Assembly: GCA_033085395.1 (NCBI GenBank)
Contig: JANQBS010000139.1
Span: 42,935-106,934, forward strand
Direction of reading: 5' to 3'
Origin: Xanthoparmelia taractica
Taxonomy: Eukaryota; Ascomycota; Lecanoromycetes; Lecanorales; Parmeliaceae
DNA: 64,000 bases
Notes under the pieces: generated by a model
Told to the model about the DNA's origin: nothing
Databases searched by the model: none
What the model saw: the letters and a program-made list of their open reading frames with translations, nothing else
Part shown: positions 22,976-32,111 of the stretch, one piece after another
Layout: each line of letters opens with the position of its first letter
Numbering within the stretch: the first letter of the stretch is position 1
Position numbers and translations under genes: made by a program

Positions 22976-23679
22976 ATGCAGTGCAAAACTTCCTGCATCA
23001 GCTGTTGGAACAAAGATGTTCTTGGATTGTCTGCGTTATGTGATCCGCCGTAAGGCGAACTTCCGAAATATATTTTTGTCAATACCACTGACCCTCGTCC
23101 GAGCTTAGGATGGTGCTGCCGTCAGAGCCTTCTCATGTTATCGAAATCAGCTCCTCGGAGGCTGCTGAAGGTGCCTTCATCACGTGGAGCGCTTCCCCTT
23201 CCCAGGCATCGCATCGTGTATGGAAAGGGTCACGCCAACATGCTTCGCTGACCATTTCCATTCGAAGGTTTGACTAAGGATTTATATATAGGAATTGTAG
23301 GAGTACTGAGCGTTGTCGATGCAAGGTGGGTAGGTGTCGTATTTGATGGTCCGGGGGTGGCAGGTCCCTCTTTTTTGGTAGACGGTTGGCCGGCTCCTTG
23401 ACTTGTAGTTGTTGACGCGTCTGCCGCTTCTGGTCACGTCAGTGTGGGCTCGGCTTCTTCGGATAGATCCGCAAAGAGAAATGTACTGTTCTTTGGTCTT
23501 TGCCCTTTGTGGCTCAAATCATTCTGTGGAACTTGACTCCAACATTCCGGGTCCCACACAGCAGCCTTCGCTATTCTGAAGTCGATCTTCTGACAGAACC
23601 TTATGCAGTGCAAAGCTTCCTGCATGGCCTGGAAATCAATGTACCAACAATACTTCATACAGTGCAAAACCTCCTGCAT
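22976..23679. repeat. Three copies of a 23-bp imperfect palindrome
   Basis: ATGCAGTGCAAAACTTCCTG plus CAT at 22976..22998, with near-identical copies at 23603..23625 and 23657..23679. The ends ATGCAG and CTGCAT are inverted repeats flanking an 11-base loop. On the minus strand, each copy reads MQEVLHCM or MQEALHCI within an open frame, so the repeat may be a peptide repeat rather than a DNA signal. Confidence 0.55.
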
Positions 23680-23813
23680 CGTGTCCGTAAAGTATTTGTG
23701 AGGAAGGTGAAGGGATACGGACAATGCCTGCGGCCACCTTATTCTAAGGCGGTTAGAAAGGGCTTGCTGAAAAGCTTCAAGGAGATGTCGTGATTGCCAG
23801 TCGGAAGGGTTTC
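23122..23813 (-). pseudogene. Decayed frame downstream of the nuclear-type protein gene, broken by TGA codons
   Basis: A minus-strand frame is open from the end of the preceding gene (it overlaps its last codons in another phase) to a TGA at 23434. It contains RHLLEAFQQALSNRLRIRWP and the two MQEVLHC-type repeats. In the same frame beyond the TGA is a clear Ser/Thr/Pro-rich stretch (EAADASTTTSQGAGQPSTKK to KPSNGNGQRSMLA), then a second TGA near 23254 and further sequence to a TGA at 23122. There is no start codon. Two TGA codons inside an otherwise long coding-like frame fit C-to-T mutation of CGA. It could be the broken 3' part of the gene at 23814-25833 or a separate gene. Confidence 0.4.
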
Positions 23814-25833
23814 CTATATGGATCTCTTCCCTTTGGCTTTCGACGCGGACTTCCTGACCTTGGCCTTCGATACGTACTCCTTCTCCCCAGCTTTGGGCTC
23901 CGCCCTTGTCACACTGAGGCCCGATTTCTGTATCTGGGCAATCTTCCTCTCCTCTTTGGAGGACAGCATCTTGACTTTTGGATGCCGTGAGTCTCGCTTC
24001 TGGCGCTTCGAGAGGGACATCTGTGAGTCCCGTACGATTTTCAGGAGCGGCGATTTACGGCCCTACATATACCATTAGCCATGGTTTCATCTGGGGTGAG
24101 GCAAGCGGTGTCACTTACATCCAGCAAGCACTTGGCGACAAATTCCGCTCCGAACTTGGCGCCGGGCTCTGCGATCTCCTTCCCCGACAGAACGAAAGAG
24201 GTGTCCTCTTCGTTCCATGAATCCTTGTCTTGGCGCAGTATATTTTTGCGCAGGCGCCGTGTCGTGAAGAAGGATTGAAACTCCTCAGATGGCCCGGTTG
24301 GTGTGTCGTAGCCCTTGAACTTGTATCCGTTCTTAATCATCAACGACTTGTTGATCTTACAACGGTTACTGAACTTGGCTGTGCGCGGAATCGCATCAAA
24401 CAGCGATGGCTTCTCCTCCCCAGGACCCGATGGCTGCAAGTCATCGGAGGTACCGAAAGCTTCTCTCAGAGCTTTCCGGTCAGTAGGCTCTAGCTCCAAG
24501 GTAGTCGAATTGCCTTGGTGTATGTCTAAGAGATTCGCAGCGGCTTTCGCGACGCGGAGGTCGTCGGGGCTGACCAGGGGGTACAGGACCTGTCCTATGA
24601 CCACCTTTAGGTCTTCGTTAACCGAAGACAATTCGTGCTTAGAGTTACTAGGTTCCTCTCCCAGTAACTCAAGATCAAGGGCGTCCAGCTCGGAAGCGTG
24701 GGAGCTGTCCTCTTGCGCTTCGAGAGCTCCAACTTCTAAAGCCGCTTCGAATACAGCGGCAAGGGAACTACTCCGGCAAAAAAGATTGTGAGGTTGGAGT
24801 TTGCCACTCCTTTGTTTATTCGCCTTCTTCCGCTGCCCAGATGGTGGAACGTGAGAAGAGTTGGTTCCTGTCTCCAACTTTCTCCGCTTTTGGTTGTGGT
24901 CAACTTGACCAGGCCGATCGACTGTGGGTAGCTCGGGAGAGAATATGCTTTCTCCATTCCGCTTCGTCTGTCTCGCGGCCTCCTCTGCGTTGACGGGGTT
25001 CGAGGTACGCAGGTCTGGAGTTTGTCCCCCTGCATTCAGCTCTCGGAACAAACCCTCATCCTCTAGCTTTGCCATCTCAATGTCATAGTCATCTGGCTCC
25101 GACACCGGAGAGCCAGAGATATCTACATCGGATTCGGCTTCTCCGCCAGTGGACTCACTTATATATGTATCAAGATCGGAGTCGACCATGTTCGCATAGT
25201 CGCCTGCGCGATCACAGAGTTGGCTGTAGAATTCTTCCATCTCCGTGAATTCATCTTCGGAGACAGCCCCCATGTCGTTCACATCGACTTGGTGAGACAA
25301 TGGAGATGGCCCGTGCTGTGTAGTCTCCCGAGGTCCACGGATAGGGGTGTCTTGCTTGCCCCTCGTGCACCCAGGAAGCGGGATGACGCGTCTCATGGAG
25401 CGTCTCCTACTGTATTCTACCATTCTGGATCGTTCCTTGCGCAGAAATCTTGACGCATCCCGCGCTACGGTGGTACGATCCTTGGACGCGTACTTTGAAA
25501 CCCGATGTTCTCGTGTGAGATGGTGGGCTCGCAGGTCTGCGACCTTTCGCGTAAGAACAGCTGATGTTGGAATTAGCGTGGAGAAAAGGTGTCATGAAGA
25601 TGACCTGATGACTTACTACCCTTGAAGGCACATGGCTTACGATCATCAAGAAATTGGGTAATGGTTCTCGCGGGAAGGCCAAGGAGCATCAGACTCCGAG
25701 CGGGCTGACGAACCTCCATGATAAACTTCTTCCTTTGCCAACATACATCAGATCTGTGGAGAAGCTCTGCTCGATCCATCGTGATAGTGTGGCTGGATTG
25801 TCTAAAGATAAAAGCCGCTTTGTGCAAATACAC
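23814..25833 (-). CDS. Uncharacterised acidic, probably nuclear protein
   Basis: Three exons: 25833..25617 (start at 25833, or the in-frame ATG at 25779), 25560..24119 and 24020..23814, giving 621 or 603 residues. Introns are 56 nt (GTAAGT..CATCAG) and 98 nt (GTAAGT..TCACAG); phases match and the joined sequence is continuous. The N-terminal ~110 residues are basic and helical (LMLLGLPARTITQFLDDRKP, LTRKVADLRAHHLTRE) and could be a DNA-binding region. The middle is very acidic (DEFTEMEEFYSQLCD, EAESDVDISG) with a KKANKQRSGK-type basic patch. The C-terminus (SLSKRQKRDSRHPKVK to KAKGKRSI) is strongly basic. No named domain recognised. The last exon's alternative frame stays open into the decayed region downstream, so the annotated C-terminus may be shorter than the ancestral one. 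Confidence 0.6.
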
Positions 25834-27422
25834 AATCGTATTCGGCTAAGTGAAGTAGGGAAGGCTACCCGTTGTGGTGTTGAAAGGTGGGCGTGACAAA
25901 GAGTGAAAAGTTCTTTCAGAGACGCGTGGTCAAAAGGTGTTGAAAGAGTTCTGGAGGTTTCACTGGATGTCTATAAGCTTCCATATACACAGAACGATAA
26001 TGCCTAGCGCTGGACATCACTCAAAGAAAAAGAAAAATTGCTGTCAAAATTGAAAAGATGAAGCGAATTATGGGTGAAATCTTACATCGTGTGTCCAAGT
26101 GCCCAGAAAATATCAGTTCGAAGTAGACGGATGTCTTCCAATCAGGGTCTGGTTTGGAAGAAGAAGCAAGGAGAAGTATCAAGAGTAAAGAGAGCAAAGA
26201 GTACGCTGGATATTTTTATGTGTACTCGATGACTTGGAGTGTGAGATGTATGATGGAGGAAAAGAAATTGTCAAGCAGGGAGGCCCTTAAATACTACTCC
26301 CACGTATCAACACACAACCCAAAACGGCTCGTGTCACTTTTGAGCTGCATGAATCACTGGAAGGTGTGTTTGACCTGCAGCCCTATGCTTCACCAAGCGA
26401 AGCAGAGACGTTCACTCCACCACGTATTCACACAGGCCAACAATCACCCCTTCTTCACTTCAATATCTGAAACAACCCGTACAGAGCAAGGCTCACAATC
26501 CATTGCAATTCATGAGGCCCTTTCTAGCTTAGCGCGGATGCGATGACAAGATGGCCATAGAGTAGTGTGGCAAGAGAAGGCTGGGAGGTTTCAAACACTC
26601 ATTCACTCCTTCCTAATCTCAATCCCATTCCATATGAGCTAATTGGCAAAAGGTCCTGACTACACATCACGCTACCACAGTCACTATTCCATTAATTCCC
26701 CAAGCACAACCACCATCACATCCCGACTCTTTTCCGTCAACACTGTCATGATTGGGTCACCCGAGCAGTCGTAGCCTAGGCCTTGGAGCCAGAACAGACA
26801 GCCGTCAGCCCCATTCCCATTTCCAATTTCTACCATGTGCGAATGATGCTCCTTCCACCTCACGTATTTCTATAATCCCCCGTATACCCTACTCACTCTC
26901 TTTCTCTTACCGATCGTGCTCGCCCAACCCCAGCTGTATGCCCAGAGGACGACTTCGGGTTAAGCTCGGTAAAATAGAGTATGTGCAGCGAGGGTGACTG
27001 ATTTATTTGTATGTCCATATTGTAAGCAGATGCGTAGGTTTTGTACTTCTCGATGATGGACCAGATAAATTAGATAATCGCCAAGGAGGTCATGGGATTG
27101 GTCGTTTGCGCGTTAGAAGTTGGGTAGCCTCGAAGAACGGAGATGTAGAGGTGTATGTGTATGTGTATGTTGTAGACAGGCAGGCAAGGAGAGAGGGAGG
27201 GAGGTATATAGTTGTGCTGCGATGTGACGACGCCGCGCTTGAGGAGCTGGAGTTGCTGGAGGCGATGGAGCTACTGCAGTTCCTCAAAATCGTCGTACAT
27301 AGCAAGCAGTCACAGAAGACATTGTGAGAACGTTTTGCTGATTTGCCTCTCCTTCGATGGGGGCGCTATGCGCTGATTAATCGCGCCCAGCTCGCTGGCT
27401 GCTGCTCGTTGCCTTTGCCATC
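25834..27422. other. Intergenic region
   Basis: About 1.6 kb. A + strand ORF near 26154-26546 and small ORFs near 27007-27327 have no motifs. A (GTGTAT)n-like microsatellite occurs at 27150-27170. It contains the promoter of the preceding minus-strand gene; nothing else recognised. Confidence 0.4.
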
Positions 27423-28061
27423 TTATTGGGACATTGTGAACTTCTTGTCCTGCCTTGCTGGGACCCGGCATGATGATTCGAAACCATCTGAAGAATACTC
27501 GTCCTCATCCATGCTATGTTTCCCCGGATGTAATCGCCTCGACTCCCGTAGACGATGGGTCGAAGAGTAGGTAGCCATGTCGTTGTGGCAGGATCCGGCT
27601 GCTTTTTGGGGCTTTGCGGACATACGACGACTTGTAACGGGTTTTTGCGTGGGGACGCCACGGTGGTATGTGAGCATCCGAGAAATACTCGTCGTCGTCA
27701 TCGTCGTCGTCCACATGGGATCTCGAAGATGGGCAGGAGATGATGATATATATTTACCACTTCTTTGTGATAATGGAGGATCATTGAAGATGATACAAGA
27801 CGCTAGTCTGGGTTGAAGAGTTGAAGAGGTTGGCATATTCGATACCAAAGGAAAGTCGAGCGTACTGTATTGTAAGGTTCTGTGCTGCAAGCAGTCAAGG
27901 ACGTATAAATATGCCATGGGCTTGGGACCTGTTGTAGAACCGCAAAAGATCGCCCGTCCACTCGAATGGTCAAAACACCAGGCAGGATCGGGCGTAATGA
28001 AGTCCGCACGTGTGGTGTGAGAAGCGTTTCTCTCGTAGCCCAACACAAGCTCCGTCCCCAT
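27423..28061 (-). CDS. Hypothetical protein, doubtful
   Basis: A 212-codon minus-strand ORF ending in an acidic tail (MDEDEYSSDGFES). An overlapping frame from 27714 begins MDDDDDDDEYFSDA, so the real product may be spliced from both. No domain recognised. Its 5' part overlaps the decayed frame at 27970-28560, which makes this start unreliable. Confidence 0.25.
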   Translation of the reverse strand: MGTELVLGYERNASHTTRADFITPDPAWCFDHSSGRAIFCGSTTGPKPMAYLYVLDCLQHRTLQYSTLDFPLVSNMPTSSTLQPRLASCIIFNDPPLSQRSGKYISSSPAHLRDPMWTTTMTTTSISRMLTYHRGVPTQKPVTSRRMSAKPQKAAGSCHNDMATYSSTHRLRESRRLHPGKHSMDEDEYSSDGFESSCRVPARQDKKFTMSQ

Positions 28062-28545
28062 GACGCGGCTCTAGTGTTCCCGTATTTGTGCCATCGGGAG
28101 TCTCGGCTGCAATCTCGGGCAGAAGATCTATGGACGATGAAGATGTGGGACGGCGTTGTAGTTACTGAGAGGAAGGAGAAGGAGAATGCGGTGGGAGGTG
28201 CGGAGGAGGATGTGGAGGACGAGGAGACCATACTGCCGTATCATCCTCCACCAGCAGCGACATTGGTAGAAGAACACCCGACCTTCAGAACGGATCTGCT
28301 TGCAAGCGCGAAACCAGACTCGAATGAGCCTTGACGTTCTGCAGACACCAAAAGTCTTTGTACCCCCGCTCCAGAGGCACCCGAGCCTTGGTATCCTCCG
28401 CTGTGTTTGTTCAATCCAGCTCAAGCTGGGAGAGTACCCTTTTTGCATTGGCGGTCAGCACGGTGTCCGTGATCTGGGGGTACTGCAATTGGTATTCAAG
28501 ACAGGATATGGGCACGGTCTGAGAACCTATGTGGTAGACTCTTCA
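27972..28545 (-). pseudogene. Decayed coding frame with four in-frame stops
   Basis: One minus-strand frame, read through its stops, is protein-like over about 190 codons. Segments include YQLQYPQITDTVLTANAKRV, TNTAEDTKARVPLERGYKDF, a Pro-rich PHPPPHLPPHSPSPSSQ and EIAAETPDGTNTGTLEPRHG. They are separated by TGA, TGA, TGA and TAA, each explained by one C-to-T change from CGA or CAA, and the frame ends at TGA near 27975. No start codon or family identified. I read it as a RIP-type pseudogene, with the caveat that no homologue was compared. Confidence 0.35.
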
Positions 28546-28559
28546 CAGTAACCGCATAC

Positions 28560-30312
28560 CCGGCCTGATTACTCGGCCTGATCTTTTTCTCAATTAGTAA
28601 CCAGCCAGTGCATAGAGTAAGCCGGTAAACTTTACATCATAATAGCCAATGCCTATTGCGAGCAGAACGGAGAGAGGCGAGGCACTGAGGCGCTGGAGTA
28701 ACAGGCGACGGTTCAACTCCCATAGTCTTAGCTGTGTTGGGACCTTATTGTATATAGATATATAGAGATGTGTTTGAGGGGAGGGGCGAGCCGTTTGGAA
28801 GGCTGTGCGTGTTGTTGTAGTTTTCTTCTCGGGACGCGCAAGACAAATATCGTAAGCCTCGAGCTACCTGGCAGCATGCCAAAGCGCTCCTATCCATGCT
28901 GATATATTTGGTGGAGAAGCGGACTGATATTTGAGATGCACAATGGTGTAGCTATCATCAATAGCGTCAGTAATCACGCCCGAAAACTGCTGTGCCTCCA
29001 GCATTGGAAAGATAGTTCGACGTACCGGAATGTTCTTCTCTTGCACTGCTTCGCCTTTCAAGGGTTTCAGGCAGGTCTCAGTTCCTGTCTAACAGACAAG
29101 GTGAAGAAGCTGAGCATTGGAGATTAAGGCCATGATGAATTCCTGTCTAATAGACAGGGCGGAGGTGGGGCCGGTCGAAGAGGACAAGGAACGACAAGAA
29201 GCCTGTGGGAGGAGCTGGTGTGCTGGGAGCTGGTGTGCTGGGAGTCGGCGTGCTCAGAGGGACCATCAGGCTCTGATAGCTATCCGTGTCGACGACCGCG
29301 TTAACGGTCTCGGTGGTATAGCCGGTAGTGTTTGAGGCCGGCGATATTTTCTCGCTTCTGGGCAATATGAGCTCGCCCATCTACATATAGACTGCCTGGA
29401 CAAGGTTAAGAAGCCGAGCATTGAACATAATGATCATGATGCCGGAGCTGCAAGGACAGTCTTCAAAGTAATGCTGGAGAAGACCGTAAGGGAGGTGAGC
29501 TGAGTACAGCGCCCGAGTCCTCCAGAGATAAGAACAGCAATGTCTCAATCCGTGGTGAACCGGAAGAAGACCAGAGACGCACATCAAAGAACAAGGAAGA
29601 CATGATATATATTTATGGCTATAAGCCGTGAAATATATAGACCCACAGAAGGTAAGGGAATAATTGTATGAAGAAAGAAGAAAATAGCAGTAGGCTTTAT
29701 AGTGCTGGTCGAAGGTTGTGTTTATGGGAACGGGATAGTGACACTGACTCTCACTATTCACGGCTACCGGCTTCCAAGTGATATAGATGCAGTGAATCTG
29801 TCCTAGATCCTTCACAGACCGAAATAAAGCAGAGACAGTGATACGACACACCGAGTCATATTACCAACCGGTGCGTGACCACAGAGAATGAATGCGATGC
29901 CTCTCGCTTGTGAAGTAAGAGAAAAGAACCTCCCCGTGTGACGGGTACAGACACTCTTTTCACTCTGTGTCAATAGAACGACTCTTAATCTCCCACGCTG
30001 CCACCGCCGGCCTAAATTGAAATCCTAAGCTCAAAGGAGTTATCGCTGTTTTGTAAAGCCGCCAGTCGGAGCTCAGAGAAACAGGAAATAGTAAAAGCCA
30101 CACTTATCACTATGTCACGGGATCTCGGCCTCAACGGTGACACAAAGGTAGTGACAAACCCCACACTGTGAATGCTTGTTCATCACCCTGACCTCTTTGC
30201 ATACTGCAAACCAAAGAGCTGAAGCCAAAATACTGGCTTAGCAGTCCCTTTTTGTGACAGTCCTCCTGATCTAAGAGCTTCGATCGAGACAGTAACACAT
30301 CATCTTCCTACC
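28560..30312. other. Intergenic region with small inverted and direct repeats
   Basis: About 1.75 kb. A minus-strand ORF of 156 codons (29381-29851) and one of 77 codons at 29147-29380 (Pro/Thr-rich STPTPSTPAPSTPAPP) lack recognisable domains. Short repeats are listed separately. A TATATAGATATATAGAGATG tract lies at 28748-28770. Confidence 0.35.
29084..29158. repeat. Pair of short hairpin sequences
   Basis: CCTGTCTAATAGACAGG at 29142..29158 is a perfect 7-bp stem with a 3-base loop; CCTGTCTAACAGACAAG at 29084..29100 is a near copy with a 5-bp stem. The stretch following the first hairpin (29096-29140, acaaggtgaagaagctgag...) is itself repeated at 29399-29445. Confidence 0.45.
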
Positions 30313-30738
30313 TTGACTCACCGCCATCTTCCCTCTACCTGGACCCAAATTCCACATCACAATAACAAGCCCACAGGCATTATACCTCCTCCCCTCACTA
30401 CAATGCGCATAGACAACATTCCTCTGAGCGAACCGCTCCATATGCTCTGGCACGGACTCCCTGTCAGCCGCAAAGAGTGCAGGCTCGCCTGCGCCCTAGC
30501 AATATACATCAAATTCGAAGACGGCACCCCTCTCGATGACACCACCATTGGCGAGATAGTTGGCTATTCCAGCGGTGTGGATAGTATAAACTGCAACGGT
30601 TTGGTTAGTCACCTTCAACAAACCGACGAGGTGTACCCCGAGGTGCTCGCTGGCGGTCACGCGATGGCCGTATGGGCTCGAAATGCGTGGAACAAATGGA
30701 TGGATCCAGAAGCCGCTCTAGTTAGTACATGGCCGTAA
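30313..30738 (+). CDS. Small hypothetical protein
   Basis: Single-exon ORF of 141 codons; a second in-frame ATG at 30403 (MRIDNIPLSEPLHMLWHGLP) would give 111 residues and is the better-looking start. The product is mildly acidic and contains RKECRLACALAIYIKFEDG and GGHAMAVWARNAWNKWMDP. Composition is even and protein-like, without signal peptide or membrane segment. No family recognised. It is isolated from other genes by more than 1 kb on both sides. Confidence 0.42.
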   Translation: MTHRHLPSTWTQIPHHNNKPTGIIPPPLTTMRIDNIPLSEPLHMLWHGLPVSRKECRLACALAIYIKFEDGTPLDDTTIGEIVGYSSGVDSINCNGLVSHLQQTDEVYPEVLAGGHAMAVWARNAWNKWMDPEAALVSTWP

Positions 30739-32111
30739 GGGCGTGAGTGGATTGCGATGTGAGTAAGATCCAGAAAACGCTGTGGGTTCCACGAATGATG
30801 AGAAAAAAAGCTGACCACTTTCATGGAGTTAGACGTGCCACTCCCTTTCCATACCTTCTCTGATCCTCAGAGAACAGCGAGGCTAGCTACCAAGAGAATG
30901 GATATGGAAAGACATTAGTGAATGAGAAAACGCTATTCGTGGTGACTTAGGAGGAGTATGACATGCTTGCAGACATAGGGAGAAGGAAATGAAAGCACTA
31001 TTTCTCTGCTGGGCAACCCTTGTCCCTTGTGTTCCAGTTGCTGGTGATTGTCTTCCATTGCAGTATAGCAGACTACGGGGATACTCCTCGACAATTCTGT
31101 CCATACCTCCCATCCCTCACCGCAAACGGTTCGTCAGGCCAGCAACAGATATTTTGTTGTTGAGAACTTGCAATGAAAGGGGCAAGCCCTGATGATGCGA
31201 CAGGATGACTGAAGATTGCCGCTCAAGGCTATCTCCTGCACGTAAATGAGGAGTTGACCCTACATGCCTTCATGCTCTTCTAAGAGTCGATAAGCTTGGC
31301 CGACTTCTGACGTCTATCGAGCACGACAAGCACCCAATATGCTCCTTTCAAATTTTGATACGGAGTTTACGAGCACCTGTGTTTAGACAGCGGTCTTTGA
31401 TTGCATTCAAGTAAACTGCCTGCTTTCCTCTGGTGCTTCTAGTCGGGTTTGTCGGCGTTTGGACGGCTCTCGGTAAAACATTAGTCCGAGTCTACAGCCA
31501 AAAACAGGACTTTTCTTCTCTCAGCTTCGCTCGCCTCAGAGTCTCATCACTTCCATCACACTTGATCAAATACTATTGAGACATCATTGAAAGTGCAGTT
31601 GTGCTCCCAAAATAATTTGATGAAAAGCCCAGAACGTTGTGAGAGCCCAGAAGATGCACCTGGACGACATACAAAGACCCTATGGGAAGCCATGAAGAGT
31701 TGAAGACGCAAACGATATATGCTGAATTATATAAAACCCTAGGGAAAACCAAGAAGAAAAAAAGAGTAACGAGGTTAAGACACCATTGAGATCACGCCCA
31801 TGACAGACTGAACAGCCCTAGGACTCCTGCCCAAGATTCCTAAATGCCAGAGCAAGTATCCCAACACCCAATCTTCTGAAACCTCTGCTTCTCCACTATT
31901 TTCTTCAGTTCGTTGATTGCTGTTCGTATCTGAGTGAGAGTAGGTTTGGTATTTGAATGTCGGATCGAAGTGCGCTCAATTTGGTGATATATCACGAACA
32001 CGAGCGCATCTAAAGACGGCCCCCAAGCTTAACCCCTCCCCTAGTCGCTCACTCCTTGTCTCATCGATATATAGCTGGAAAACCCCAATCTTTTTCAAAT
32101 CCAAGCCAGCT
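30739..32111. other. Intergenic region
   Basis: About 1.4 kb with ORFs of 76 residues or fewer. It forms the 3' flank of the leftward gene DPR-A. No domain, RNA or repeat recognised. Confidence 0.45.

Noticed and set aside
28655..28725. tRNA-like sequence with a GGTTCAACTCC box-B match
   Set aside because: The box-B-like element is present, but no complementary acceptor stem, anticodon stem or box A at the correct distance could be formed by eye.
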